Shown here piece by piece: positions 1-11,987 of a DNA stretch of 64,000 nt. The stretch is from contig NC_091245.1 in NCBI RefSeq assembly GCF_042477335.2, positions 224,129,501 to 224,193,500 of the forward strand, written 5' to 3'. The position numbers were made by a program, and so were the translations under genes. Under the pieces are notes generated by a model, which was given only the letters and a program-made list of their open reading frames with translations, was not told where the DNA came from and ran no database searches. Each line of letters starts with the position of its first letter. Position 1 is the stretch's first letter. This DNA comes from Ovis canadensis (taxonomy: Eukaryota; Chordata; Mammalia; Artiodactyla; Bovidae).

Positions 1-1062
1 TTTATGTGGAATATTCTTGATATTAGAATTATATCTTCACTCTTTGGGGCAGGATAAGTGCTCTGATGGCTACAGAATCAATGGAACTTTCCTTTGTGTG
101 GAATAGGGTCCCTGATCTCTCCTTGCAATTGTGGATATGTTCACTAGCTTTCAATAGATAGTGATAGTTCAGGGTACTAAGGGAGCATGTATTCACTATA
201 TTCCTAAGTAACATTTGAACAGAAAATAAAACCTTAAAGTTGGATCAACAAAAACATTTTAAAAGATAATAAGCATGAGACCAATGGGAAAAAATCATTT
301 TATTTAAAAGAATGCCCAATATGCTGAAAAAAAAATACCTTAAGAAAAATTACTAGTAGTACTTAAAGAAAAGCCGTAAGCTTGTTCACAGTGTGTATAC
401 ATAGAGCTTAGCATTTTATTAGGAGCTCAGTAGGTATGAACTGAAAAATATAGTTTAATTCCTTGCTCTTTGCTTTGTTTTACTAGCCTGATTTAATATA
501 TTTGAGCCAGTAAAATACTCATTTAATTTGCTTTAGCATACAAAACACTTTAGTATCTGGCAGATAATCCCCTCCAATTATTTTTTTTTTTAATTTTCCT
601 TAGGTGTCCTTAACCATGTATTCTTCCAGATGATGTCAGAATAATTTCTGTGAAGTTCCACTTTTTTCATCAGTGTTAAATGGAATAAATTTACATTTGT
701 ATGGAGCTTTATAGGAAAGTAATGTCTTTATAATATTATGTCATCTTCTTCAGGAACACAATATTCTATCAATTTCTTAATGTCTTCTTTTATGTACTTG
801 AATGGCTAGTACACCTGTCAAAAGTGTGTGACAGAGGACACAAGAAAATTCACTTCCTCAGGACTTGCCTTGCAAAAACCCAGGAGGGACATTTTTAAAA
901 AATCTTTCTTTCATGTTGTCTGGTACATTGCTTTCCCCTTCATTTAGTTACTTTATAGATCTTGAAATTTTATTTGGGTACTCCTATTTATGCTATGAAT
1001 ATACCTCTTTTACTACCTCATTTTTAAAATATTTGTCAATGGCATTTATGAAAACTAATAAT
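1..1062. other. AT-rich stretch, no gene seen
   Basis: Unique-looking AT-rich sequence with homopolymer runs. Short open frames here lack any recognisable domain and have ordinary intergenic composition. I see no repeat family that I can name. Confidence 0.6.
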
Positions 1063-1275
1063 TTTAGTAGGAGTTTCCCTGGTGGCTCAATGGTAAAGAA
1101 CCTGCCTGCCAGTGCAGGAGACACGGGTTTGATCCCAGGGTCAGGAAGATTCACTGGAGAAGGGAATGGCAACCCACCTCAGTATTCTTGCCTGAGAAAT
1201 CCCATGGACAGGGGAGCCTGATGGTCTACGGTCCATGGGGTCACAAGAGTTGGACACAGTGACTAAAAAACAACA
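1063..1275 (+). mobile_element. Bov-tA SINE
   Basis: The copy begins with a tRNA-derived head: an A-box-like region near 1083-1093 and a B-box-like ggtttgatcc at 1126-1135. The Bov-A body follows (ggagaagggaatggcaaccc near 1156), ending in the BovB-type tail (catggggtcac, agttggacac). No clear target-site duplication was found. Non-autonomous; presumed to be moved by BovB. Confidence 0.9.
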
Positions 1276-1284
1276 GCAGCAATT

Positions 1285-1599
1285 GTGGTAAGATTTTTTT
1301 TTTTTTAATTTTTCATTTTTTAATTTAAAAACATGTCCCCTCCTTCTTGAATCTCCTTCCCATACCCCTCCCCATCCCACCCCTCCAGGTTGATACAGCA
1401 CTCCTACTTGAGTTCCCTGAGACATACAGCAAATTCCCATTGGCTATCCATTTCACACATGGTAATGTAAGTTTCCATGGTACTCTCTCCATACATCTCA
1501 TCCTCTTCTCCCCTCTCCCACCGTCCACAAGTCTGTTCTTTATGTCTTTTCCTCCATTGATGTTTTTCAAATAAATTCATCAGCACCATCTTTCTAGAT

Positions 1600-1631
<32 letters not shown>

Positions 1632-2120
1632 TCAGTATACAGTATTTACCTTTCTCTTTCTGACTGACTTCATACATAATAGGCTCTATGTTCATCCACC
1701 TCATTAGAATGGACTCAAATGCATCCCTTTTTATGACTGAGTAATAGTCCACTGTGTATATGAACCACATTTTTTTATGCCTTCATCTGTCGATGGACAT
1801 CTCAGTTGCTTCAAAAGTGCTGCAGTGAACACTGGGGTACATCTGTCTTTTTCAATTTTGATTTTCTTAGAGTATATGCTTAGGATTAGGATTGCTGGGT
1901 CATATAGTGGTTTTATTCCTAGTTTTTAAAGGAATCTTCTATAGTGACTGTATCCCACAAACAGTGCAAGAGGGTTCCCTTTTCTCCACACCCTCTCCAG
2001 CATTTATTGTTTGTAGACTTTTTGATGATGGCCGTTCTGTGATTCATGGGGTCGCAAAGAGTTGGACACGACTGAGCGACTGAACGGAACTGAACTGATT
2101 CTGACCAGTGTGAAGTAATT
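1285..2120 (-). mobile_element. old L1 3' end, minus strand
   Basis: Poly-T at about 1291-1304 is followed by the reverse complement of the L1 3' UTR and ORF2 end. Typical blocks include tgagtaatagtcc near 1739, gattgctgggtcatat near 1890 and ctccacaccctctccagcat near 1984. These blocks recur in the L1 tail at 61.2-61.5 kb. Divergence is clearly higher than in the young L1 copies here. A tiny BovB tail interrupts it at 2040-2098. A TA/CA microsatellite lies at about 1600-1631. Confidence 0.85.
2040..2098 (+). mobile_element. 59-bp BovB 3' tip inserted in L1
   Basis: Only the extreme BovB 3' end is present: attcatggggtcgcaaagag through the tgaac-type tail. It splits the L1 between gatggccgttctg and attctgaccagtg, with ttctg on both sides (2035-2039 and 2099-2103) as a possible 5-bp duplication. 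It has no Bov-A body, so it is a severely 5'-truncated BovB (or SINE) insertion. Confidence 0.75.
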
Positions 2121-2210
2121 CTTGTGTGAGTAATCTTGCCTGGAAAATGTCATGAACAGTAGAACCTGGTAGGCTACAGTTCATGAGGTCACAAAGTAGT
2201 TTTAATCTTG
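2121..2210 (+). mobile_element. Bov-A fragment
   Basis: Partial Bov-A body with aatcttgcctggaaaatg, then gaacctggtaggctacagtt and catgaggtcacaaag. Both ends are eroded. Confidence 0.65.
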
Positions 2211-2503
2211 CCTAAAAAGATTATGGAAACTACAATCTAAACTATAAGATTATACACTGTCTTATAGAAAACACAGATAGATGTTGTGTGTCATGAGTAT
2301 TGATACTGCCTGGATTAGCATTAAAATCTCTTCCTTGCCACTTACTATGTAACCTTTGGCAAATAAATTAGCTTTGGTGGTCATAGGAGAACCATAGGAG
2401 AAATGGTTTAAGTACCAACTTGACACCTTTTAGTAAACCCAGGAGGATGCCTGACAACAATTTAGCTCTCCACTTAGATTAGATGATATGTAACATAATT
2501 TGT

Positions 2504-2703
2504 TTTTGTTGTTTAGTCTCTAAGTCGTGTTGGATTTTTTGTGACTCCATGAACTGTAGCCTACCATGCTAATATGTTCATGAAATTTTCCAGACAAGAT
2601 TACTAGAGCAGATTGTTGTTTCCTACTCCAGGGAATCTTCCCAACCTGGGATCTAACCTGAGTCTCTGTCCTTTTCTGCACTGACAGTGCCACCTGGGAA
2701 GCC
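2504..2703 (-). mobile_element. Bov-tA SINE, diverged
   Basis: Reverse complement of Bov-tA: the BovB tail first (gtttagtctctaagtcgtg), then the Bov-A body, then the tRNA-like head ending at gccacctgggaagcc near 2689-2703. Confidence 0.8.
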
Positions 2704-4334
2704 AAAGGAATGTGTAAAACCACATTTTTGTTTTTGTTTTCTTCCCTGCCATGTGGTTTGCTGGATCTCATTTCCTTAATAGTGTATGTGGGTGAAATGC
2801 TGAGGTAAAGAATACTACCCTTTGTTACTGTTCATAAGCCATGCTTGCACTCATTTGTATACCTTGTTTGATCAAGGAATATTATTTTTTACCATGATGC
2901 TATATCAAATGTGCTGGCATTTTTATGAAAACTTTTGCATAATGTTTCATTTTTGCACTATACTTGTTAGATTTTACTAACAGTTTGTTTCTTTCATATA
3001 ATGTTTTTAAAATATGTAGAGAAAATTAAAAGCTGTGGAAATCTTAAAAAAGTCAGACACTCCTCAAGTTATATAAACTACTTACATATAAAGTTATCTG
3101 GATTTGAAACATTTTTAAAGAAACATATTTCAGTGTGTTTCATAGTAACACACTTGTCTAGATTGTTTAAATCTACTTTATTTAATTTCAATATCTGAGG
3201 TCTAACATTAATCTGGAGTCCAGTGTTGGGCATTGTTTTTATCTTAACTTCACATAGTTTCGCTTTCCTTTCAAATATTAACTGTTTACCTTATGGTGAT
3301 GGAGCTATTCACCATTATGAATGGCTCCTATCTTTTCATATTAACTGTTGATGATACCCCCTCTGTTGATATTAGATGAGGACACAGTATTTATTTTAAC
3401 CAATAAAATAGAAGTGAAATCAATGCCTGGATTCCAGGATTCCAGGATTAAGCCAAGAAAGGAAACATGTGACTCTCATTTCTGTGTTCTCTGTGTCTAC
3501 CCTGCTGTGTCTTATTGATGATATTTCAGACAGTTTGAAATTTTTCTTACACTCTGGGTCACTGAGTAAAGATGACATGGAGAAGAATCTCCTGCTGATA
3601 TAAAATAGATATGCAGTCTGTGAGCAAGAAAAATTGTGAGTGATATGTTTATGTAACCCTGGTAGGAAGTTGAAAGAGGAACAAGACAACAGCAACAACA
3701 ACAAAAATGTCATTCTTTTCAGAATCTTAGTCCCTGACTTCCAAAATGTCATTGAAAATGCAAATCTACAGATTTTTGAATGTTCATTTGTCCATTTAAT
3801 ATAAATCTAGGAAAAATCAGGTTATTGGGAGATAGTACATTCTTTGATTGATTTTCTAATAGGGATTATATCAAAATACTATGAAATTACATCAAAGGAA
3901 ATATCCATAATATGTATATCCCAATGTTGCCATATTAGAATAACTTCCAAGAGATATTTAAAGTGAATTTGAATATCTAGTATGTGGTTAGCTTCCACAA
4001 AAGATGTAAGGAAAGACTATTTTAAAATGGATTTGTGATATGGAGTATTATCAAGAGATTTTACAAGAAATTATGACAATTTGTTAACTATATTTTATAG
4101 ATAGATGTTATGTCTAAATATCAACTATGTTAAATATACTAGAAGAAGTTATAAAAGAAATAAACATACTTGGATATTTAGCCATGAAAAAAGATTTTGC
4201 TGACCATAAGTGCTAATAAAAGATATAAATGTAAATTTGATAGATTTGTATAGTTATAAATTAAAAGATTCTACACTTCTGAAATAAAATTAAAAGGTAA
4301 ACTAACTTAGCAGGTATATTTATAATGTATTATA
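2704..4334. other. AT-rich stretch, no gene seen
   Basis: No recognisable gene or young repeat. Short frames such as the one at 3420-3752 on the minus strand match nothing I know and look like chance. Confidence 0.55.
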
Positions 4335-4340
4335 CAGGAT

Positions 4341-6107
4341 AAATAGAGGAAAACAACAGAATGGGAAAGACTAGAGATCTCTTCAAGAAAATTAGACATA
4401 CCAAGGGAACACTTCATGCAAAGATGGGCTCAATAAAGGACAGAAATGGTCTGGACATAACAGAAGCAGAAGATATTAACAAGAGGAGGCAAGAATATAT
4501 GGGAAAATTGTACAAAAAAGATCTTCACAACCCAGATAATCATGATGATGTGATCACTCATCTAGAGCCAGACATCTTAGAATGTGAAGTCAAGTGGGCC
4601 TTAGAAAGCATCACTACGAACAAAGCTAGTGAAGGTGATGGAATTCCAGTTGAGCTGTTTCAAATCCTGAAAGATGATGCTGTGAAAGGGCTGCACTCAA
4701 TATGCCAGCAAATTTGGAAAACTCAGCAGTGGCCACAGGACTGGAAAAGGTCAGTTTTCATTCCAATTCCAAAGAAAGGCAATACCAAAGAATGCCCAAA
4801 CTACTGCACAATTGCACTCATCTCACATGCTAGTAAAGTAATGCTCAAAGTTCTCCAAGCCAGACTTCAGTAATACATGAACCGTGAACTCCCTGATGTT
4901 CAAGCTGGTTTTCAAAAAGGCAGAGGAACCAGAGATCAAATTGCCAACATCTGCTGGATCATCAAAAAAGCAAGAGAGTTCCAGAAAAAACATCTATTTC
5001 TGCTTTATTGACTATGCCAAAGCCTTTGACTATGTGGATCACAATAAACTGTGGAAAATTCTGAAAGAGATGGGAATACCAGACTACCTAACCTGCCTCT
5101 TGAGAAATCTGTATGCAGGTCAGGAAGCAACAGTTAGAACTGGACATGGAACAACAGACTGGTTCCAAATAGGAAAAGGAGTATGTGAAGGCTGTCTATT
5201 GTCACCCTGCTTATTTAACTTATATGCAGAGTACATCATGAGAAATGATGGACTGGAAGAAACACAAGCTGGAATCAAGATTTCTGGAAGAAATATCAGT
5301 AACCTCAGATATGCAGATGACACCACCCTTATGGCAGAAAGTGAAGAGGAGCTAAAAAGCCTCTTGATGAAAGTGAAAGAGGAGAGTGAAAAAGTTGGCT
5401 TAAAGCTCAACATTCAGAAAACGAAGATCATGGTATCTGGTCCCATCACTTCATGGGAAATAGATGGGGAAACAGTAGAAACAGTGTCAGACTTTGTTTT
5501 TTTTGGGGGGGGCTCCAAAATCACTGCAGATGGTGACTGCAGTCATGAAATTCAAAGACGCTTATTCCTTGGAAGAAAAGTTATGACCAACCTAGATAGT
5601 ATATTCAAAAGCAGAGACATTACTCTGCTGACTAAGGTCCATCTAGTCAAGGGTATGGTTTTTCCTGTGGTCATCTATGGATGTAAGAATTGGACTGTGA
5701 AGAATGTTGAGTGCCGAAGAATTGATGCGTTTGAACTGTGGTGTTGGAGAAGACTCTTGAGAGTCCCTTGGACTGCAAGGAGATCCAACCAGTCCATTCT
5801 GAAGGAGATCAGCCCTGGGATTTCTTTGGAAGGAATGATGCTAAAGCTGAAGCTCCAGTACTTTGGACACCTCATGCGAACAGTTGACTCATTGGAAAAG
5901 ACTCTGATGATGGGAGGGATGGGGGGCAGGAGGAGAAGGGGACGACCCAGGATGAGATGGCTGGATGGCATCACGGACTCGATGGAAGTGAGTCTGAGTG
6001 AATTCTGGAAGATGGTGATGGACAGGGAGGCCTGGCGTGCTGCGATTCATGGGGTCGCAAAGAGTCGGACACGACTGAGCGACTTAACTGACTGAACTGA
6101 ATTGACG
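4341..6107 (+). mobile_element. BovB LINE (RTE clade), 5'-truncated
   Basis: The BovB 3' half covers the end of the endonuclease-RT linker, the reverse transcriptase, the C-terminal region and the characteristic 3' end (ggggtcgcaaagagtcggac, then gactgaactgaa). It starts within the linker, equivalent to about 23340 of the full-length copy at 21485. A short caggat on both sides (4335-4340 and 6108-6113) may be a small target-site duplication. Confidence 0.93.
4361..6095 (+). pseudogene. BovB reverse transcriptase ORF, broken
   Basis: Sense frames cover 4361-4873 and 4884-6095. RT landmarks are the KRSVFIPIPKKGN block near 4747, [17 protein letters not shown] near 5008, the [13 protein letters not shown] block near 5200, and the catalytic YADD box at 5310-5321. 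A nonsense codon at 4871 sits where other copies in this window have CAA. An extra A in the run near 4986 shifts frame, so the two segments cannot be read through. The tract near 5497-5512 expands the DF..GGSKIT region by about one codon. In life this protein would nick target DNA and reverse-transcribe BovB RNA; this copy cannot. Confidence 0.9.
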
Positions 6108-6743
6108 CAGGATTAAAATCTATAAAATATCTAGTACATAATTTGTTCTTTCAGATTAGTAATAAAATAATTTAGTTAAAAATGTCCAGGTATGGAAAAT
6201 CTGTACACTATCATGCAGATATATCTATGAGACATTGTTTGTAAGAAATTAAATCATTTTTATAATGAGTCATTTTACCTATTAATGGAGAGCAAAATAT
6301 GTCATTCATATTGTTGAAGAGATGTGCTGAAACAGACACAAATATCCATTGTGGGAGAATATGTATAGAACTGTTTGGAGAGCAATATTGTAGTGCATAA
6401 CAAAATTCTTAAATATATCCATATTATTTCACTCAATAATTCCACTTCTTATGGCTCTATCCTTAAAGAATTTCAGAATGTTTCCAAAACTATGATTATA
6501 ATTGTCTAATTATTTATGAAAGCAATTTGAAGATGATTTGCTTATAAAAATCCAGAATTATCAAAATAAGTTTTGAAATATTCAAACCACAAAATGTTCT
6601 ACAGCAAAAATAAAAAACAACACCATATACTCTAATGAATCAAAATAAAGGCATATTTCCATACAGAGTTTTGTGGAAACGTAAGGAAACAGAATTCAAG
6701 TTTATAAGGTAGTTTCCTTATAATCTTTAAGGAATCTACATGA

Positions 6744-6792
<49 letters not shown>

Positions 6793-7799
6793 TCATACAT
6801 TTATCTCAGTTTTAAAATTTTATAATATTAACTAAGATTCTACTATATTATTTTTTGCACATTTTTTTTGAAACATTGTGACTTTTGCCTATGAAGTCCC
6901 CATAGATGAGAAACACAGATAGAAACCCCAGGTATATAAGAGGATTTGAGGTCAAGCTGACTGCTTTGCTTTTTTCCTATTGAAGCTTGGGGAAACTACA
7001 AGCATCTCAAGGAAGCTTGTTGTACCAAGATGATGAGCTGAGTCTCCTCTTTGCAAAGAAAAGCATGAGAGCATCTAAACACTTCCAAAAATGATTAAGA
7101 AGAGTACCAACAAATCTAATAAGATAACAAAAAGGGAGAACCCATGGATCAATGACTAGGGATGGCTTTGGCTCAGACACTCCTTCCCCACTGATATATG
7201 GGATTCACATAGCTCTAACCTATATGCTATGCTGTTAGGAAAATGAAAGGGTGCATGGAAATTTGGAATTGAATTACATTAAACATGAAATAATAAAGAA
7301 AATACTAAACTGATCAAGTTTCTGTAGAACTGACTCATTTGTATATTCTTTTGTCATGGGGACATGATTGTTGAAAACACAGAATAGGCTATAGACAACA
7401 TTTACCTATATTGCATGGCTGAGTTTTCTGCCAAAATTATTCTGAATAGGCTAGGTTCTTAGACACACTGTAAAAAAAAAAATGTGTTCCATATAAATAT
7501 GAAAAAGATATACTAATCTTAGAAATGTGTTTTTGTTTTTATTGATTCTTTGGAAAATAACGTTTTGGAGTCTAGCACAAAGCAAACTTTTTGTAGTTTG
7601 GGGGTATTTAGTTACATAAAATGAAAGCCAATCTTGAATGGAGAGAGACTGTAGTTAAAATTCTTAGCTAATAATCATGTTGAATTGAATATTTTTTTAC
7701 CTGTCTTTGTTTAAAATTCCTTTTTTTTTTTAATCCCCTAATCCTTTAGGAATCTTGCTTTTTTTTTTTTTTTTTCCTTTCAGGTGAAATAGTCTTGCC
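6108..7799. other. AT-rich stretch with possible old L1 remnant, no gene
   Basis: Around 6290-6560 blocks such as ggagagcaatattg and caataattccacttct resemble the ORF2/3' UTR border of very old L1, at low certainty. The rest has no recognisable content. A poly-T run sits at about 7760-7774, just before a SINE. Confidence 0.45.
6754..6791. repeat. (TA)n microsatellite
   Basis: About 38 bp of uninterrupted TA dinucleotide, preceded by a short TG stretch. Likely length-polymorphic. Confidence 0.95.
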
Positions 7800-7992
7800 T
7801 GATTACTTTGTGGCTCAGCTGGTAAAGAATCCGCCTGCAATGCAGGAGGCCTGGGTTTGATCCCAAGGTTGGGGCAATCACCTGGAGAAGGGAAAGGCTA
7901 CCCACTCTAATATTCTGGCCTGGAGAATTCCATGGACTGTATAGTCCATGGGGTTGGAAAGAGTCAGACACGACTGAGTGACCTTCAGTTAG
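7800..7992 (+). mobile_element. Bov-tA SINE
   Basis: tRNA-like head (tggctcagctggtaaagaat near 7810; B-box-like ggtttgatcc near 7854), Bov-A body (ctggagaagggaaaggct) and tail (gtcagacacgactgagtgac). The poly-T in front belongs to the flank. Confidence 0.9.
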
Positions 7993-8267
7993 CTATTAGA
8001 ACATTAGCTGATGGGCTTTTATTTGTGCTTGATATAAAAATCACATGCTGGTAGTAGCTATCTGAGTGGGATAGGTTAATGATTTAAGGGGTGAAAGAGT
8101 AGATGAGGACTCATCTGTGGAATATCTATACATAAGCATTCCTTAAGGTTTCTCAAGATTAATGGCATATAATAATCTGTAGTCAAGAAAGTTGGAGGCT
8201 TGCATAATATAAATGAGTGTATCTGAAGAAAGAAATATAATATAACATATAATATATATAATATAAT

Positions 8268-8472
8268 TCTGGGAGGGATTGGGGGCAGGAGGAAAAGGGG
8301 ACGAGAGAGGATGAGATGGCTGTATGGCATCACAGACTCAATGGATATGAGTTTGGGTAAACTCCGGGAGTTCATGATGGACAGGGAGGCCTGGCGTGCT
8401 GTGATTCATGGGGTTGCAAAGAGTTGGACACGACTAAGCAACTAAACTAAAATAAACTGAACTGAACTGATG
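8268..8472 (+). mobile_element. BovB 3' end fragment
   Basis: Starts at the tctgggagggattgggggca block and runs to the aactgaactgatg tail. This is the last ~200 bp of BovB. A short aattct occurs on both sides (8265-8270 and 8474-8479) as a tentative duplication. Confidence 0.88.
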
Positions 8473-8578
8473 CAATTCTTGATATAAGATAAGAAAAAAA
8501 AAATATTAGTCAGAAATTGTACTAGCATACTGCAGCAACAAATAACCTCAAACTTTCAGTGACTTATATCAAGAGTTT

Positions 8579-10490
8579 TTTTTGTTTGTTTTTGTTTGCT
8601 TTTTTTTTTAAGTTTTTTATTTTTTAAATTTTAAAATCTTTAATTCTTACATGCGTTCCCAAACATGAACCCCCCTCCCACCTCCCTCCCCACAACATCT
8701 CTCTGGGTCATCCCCATGCACCAGCCCCAAGCATGCTGCACCCTGCGTCAGACATAGACTGGCGATTCAGTTCTTACATGATAGTATACATGTTAGAATG
8801 CCATTCTCCCAAATCATCCCACCCTCTCCCTCTCCCTCTGAGTCCAAAAGTCCGTTATACACATCTGTGTCTTTTTTCCTGTCTTGCATACAGGGTCGTC
8901 ATTGCTATCTTCCTAAATTCCATATATATGTGTTAGTATACTGTATTGGTATATAGTAAAGTTGCAGGATATAAAATCAACACACAGAAATCCCTTGCAT
9001 TCCTATACACGAATAATGAGAAAGTAGAAAAAGAAATTAAGGAAACAATTCCATTCACCATTGCAACGAAAAGAATAAAATACTTAGGAATATATCTACC
9101 TAAAGAAACTAAAGACCTATATATAGAAAACTATAAAACACTGATGAAAGAAATCAAAGAGGACACTAATAGATGGAGAAATATACCATGTTCATGGATC
9201 AGAAGAATCAATATAGTGAAAATGAGGATACTACCCAAAGCAACTTACAAATTCAATGCAATCCCTATCAAGCTACCAGCCACATTTTTCACAGAACTAG
9301 AACAAATAATTTCAAGATTTGTATGGAAATACAAAAAACCTCGAATAGCCAAAGCAATCTTGAGAAAGAAGAATGGAACTGGAGGAATCAACTTGCCTGA
9401 CTTCAGGCTCTACTACAAAGCCACAGTCGTCAAGACAGTATGGTACTGGCACAAAGACAGATATATAGATCAATGGAACAAAATAGAAAGCCCAGAGATA
9501 AATCCACACACCTATGGACACCTTATCTTTGACAAAGGAGGCAAGAATATACAATGGAGTAAAGAAAATCTCTTTAACAAGTGGTGCTGGGAAAACTGGT
9601 CAACCACTTGTAAAAGAATGAAACTAGATCACTTTCTAACACCACACACGAAAATAAACTCAAAATGGATTAAAGATCTAAATGTAAGATCAGAAACTAT
9701 AAAACTCCTAGAGGAGAACATAGGCAAAACACTCTCAGACATAAATCACAGCAGGATCCTCTATGATCCACCTCCCAGAATTCTGGAAATAAAAGCAAAA
9801 ATAAACAAATGGGATCTAATTAAAATTAAAAGCTTCTGCACAACAAAGGAAAATATAAGCAAGGTGAAAAGACAGCCTTCTGAATGGGAGAAAATAATAG
9901 CAAATGAAGCAACTGACAAACAACTCATCTCAAAAATATACAAGCAACTTATGCAGCTCAATTCTAGAAAAATAAAAGACCCAATCAAAAAATGGGCCAA
10001 AGAACTAAATAGACATTTCTCCAAAGAAGACATACGGATGGCTAACAAACACATGAAAAGATGCTCAACATCACTCATTATTAGGGAAATGCAAATCAAA
10101 ACCACAATGAGGTACCACTTCACACCAGTCAGAATGGCTGCGATCCAAAAATCTGCAAGCAATAAATGCTGGAGAGGGTGTGGAGAAAAGGGAACCCTCC
10201 TACACTGTTGGTGAGAATGCAAACTAGTACAGCCACTATGGAGAACAGTGTGGAGATTCCTTAAAAAATTGCAAATAGAACTACCTTATGACCCAGCAAT
10301 CCCCCTGCTGGGCATACACACCGAGGAAACCAGAATTGAAAGAGACACATGTACCCCAATGTTCATTGCAGCACTGTTTATAATAGCCAGGACATGGAAA
10401 CAACCTAGATGTCCATCAGCAGATGAATGGATAAGAAAGCAGTGGTACATATACACAATGGAGTATTACTCAGCCGTTAAAAAGAATTCA
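8579..10490 (-). mobile_element. young L1 with inverted 5' segment
   Basis: The element is inserted in minus orientation. 8581-8948 is poly-T plus the reverse complement of the L1 3' UTR, matching 42251-42600 closely. At about 8949 it switches to plus-strand ORF2 sequence that follows 40634-42175 and ends at cagccgttaaaaagaattca. The outer end of the inverted block lies only about 75 bp of L1 away from where the 3' block starts. This is the classic twin-priming arrangement. An imperfect 10-bp repeat (tcaagWgttt at 8569-8578 and 10489-10498) is a tentative target-site duplication. Confidence 0.9.
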
Positions 10491-10523
10491 AGTGTTTATT
10501 TTTTATTCAAACTGCATGTCTAA
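8946..10523 (+). pseudogene. L1 ORF2 C-terminal fragment, 422 codons open
   Basis: The inverted L1 block keeps an open frame from 8946 to 10214, covering ORF2p downstream of the RT palm. Recognisable blocks are [15 protein letters not shown] near 9078, [20 protein letters not shown] near 9210, the [14 protein letters not shown] block near 9382 and a cysteine-rich tail ([15 protein letters not shown] near 10165). A TGG-to-TGA change stops it at 10212-10214; homology continues in another frame to about 10490. No start, endonuclease or YADD/FADD box is present, so it is a fragment with no enzymatic potential. Confidence 0.9.
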
Positions 10524-11854
10524 TCATATCAGCCTCATCTTGCTGCATTAAATCCTTATTCCATGTCCCAGCTTCTCTTCAGGTGCATTCAAATCATTGT
10601 GATTGAAACAAACAAACAAAAAAGACAGGGAAAATTGCACAACGACTTTATAAAGCTTCTGTCAAGTGTCATATATGGCATTTTTACTCATACTACATCA
10701 TCCAAGCGAAGGCAACTCTGAGATCTCCAGGCCAAGGATTATATATATCCGCACTTCAGAACGAGCACAAGAAGAAAGATGAAATATTTATCAAATATTA
10801 ATAAAAGCTATCACAAGCACCTATTTAACACATGATAAATATATTAACTTCATATTTAGGTAATTTTTAATTCAATTAATATACATCATGCACATCCTTT
10901 TTTTCTAACTCTGTGTAAGAAACTCTGAACTTTATTTTCTGATCAATTACCTTAATGTCTTGCTAAGGTGAAGATGGGCTGATTTTCCTTATCTAACCAC
11001 CATTCCATTTTCTACTGGTAAGAGTGCCTTGAATGTCTTCTTGAACTTCATCTTGCCCATTTGGCGGTCATGTATCTTAATGATGCTACACTTGTAACTC
11101 CAAGTTTGTTTCATGTGATCCTGCCCAGGGTCAAACAGCACAGATATTTATGCTAGGCAGCGTGACACATCATTGTCCAAACAGTGTGTTTTGATCACTC
11201 TAGCCACATTGATCCATATCAGTTTAAATGTACCCATTAGATGTTTCAATTAGGATCAATCCTGGACATGTGTAGAAGTTTGTCAGAAGATACAAAACAA
11301 AACCAAACCTCTCTTCTTTTTATTGGACCAGGGAAATGTAGGCCTAATTGCTGGTTTTCACCTTGTTCACATGAGTGAGTTAGGTCAAAAGCGTAGATAG
11401 GGTGACAGCTGATGTCATGTGGATATTTGAAGAATGAGCTGTATCTGAAAGTAGAAATAAAGGGGGGAGGAATGGAAGCAAACAGTAAGGAACCAGTGTG
11501 GAATATGCAATCTATGAAAGTATGTGATCTATGAAATAAATGCTCCTCCTTTTTTTCAATAATCAGAAAGAAGTAAGTTCTCTAGCTACCTGCAAACAAC
11601 AGTCTCAGCTGATTCAAATACTATTTCAAATAGTAAACATGCTTCTTGATTGAGCTTTTACTGTTTCTATAGTTGCTTTTTGCCCTAATTGCCAGGCTCA
11701 GGCCTTCTCATCTTCTCAAAAGTAGAAAAGACCAGACTTCCATTAAAGGAAACAGTAAAATTTATTCATGTTGATACTGGAGGTAAGAAAATATAAATAA
11801 GCTTCCAGGGATTTATGAAGTATCAGCATAAATTTAATAGGTTTCTAGAATTCA
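10491..11854. other. unique-looking stretch, no gene seen
   Basis: No repeat I can name and no coding frame. The part at about 10960-11300 is less AT-rich than its surroundings but gives no open frame or known motif. Confidence 0.5.
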
Positions 11855-11987
11855 TGTTTGTTGCTTAGTTTCTAAGTTGTGTCCAGCTCTTTAGCAATCC
11901 CATGGACTTTAGCCTGCCAGGGTCCCCTCTCCATGGGATTTCCCCAGCAAGACTAGTGGAGTGGGTTGTGATTTCCTTCTCCAGGCT
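11855..11987 (-). mobile_element. Bov-A/Bov-tA fragment
   Basis: Reverse complement of the BovB-type tail and Bov-A body (cttagtttctaagttgtgtc, cccatggactttagcctgcc, gtgatttccttctccagg). The tRNA-like head is missing. Confidence 0.8.

Noticed and set aside
865..1221. 118-codon open frame
   Set aside because: Its C-terminal part is Bov-tA sequence and the rest has no recognisable domain.
1063..1275. tRNA gene from A/B-box-like motifs in SINE heads
   Set aside because: The motifs belong to the tRNA-derived heads of Bov-tA and lack a complete cloverleaf.
4884..6095. 403-codon frame as a host gene
   Set aside because: Its RT motifs ([13 protein letters not shown]) and 3' tail identify it as BovB.
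9761..10222. Antisense 153-codon frame, repeated at 41448-41909
   Set aside because: Shadow of L1 ORF2 on the other strand; similarity between the two is explained by both L1s being related.
10960..11300. Possible conserved regulatory element
   Set aside because: Only slightly different composition; without cross-species comparison there is no support.
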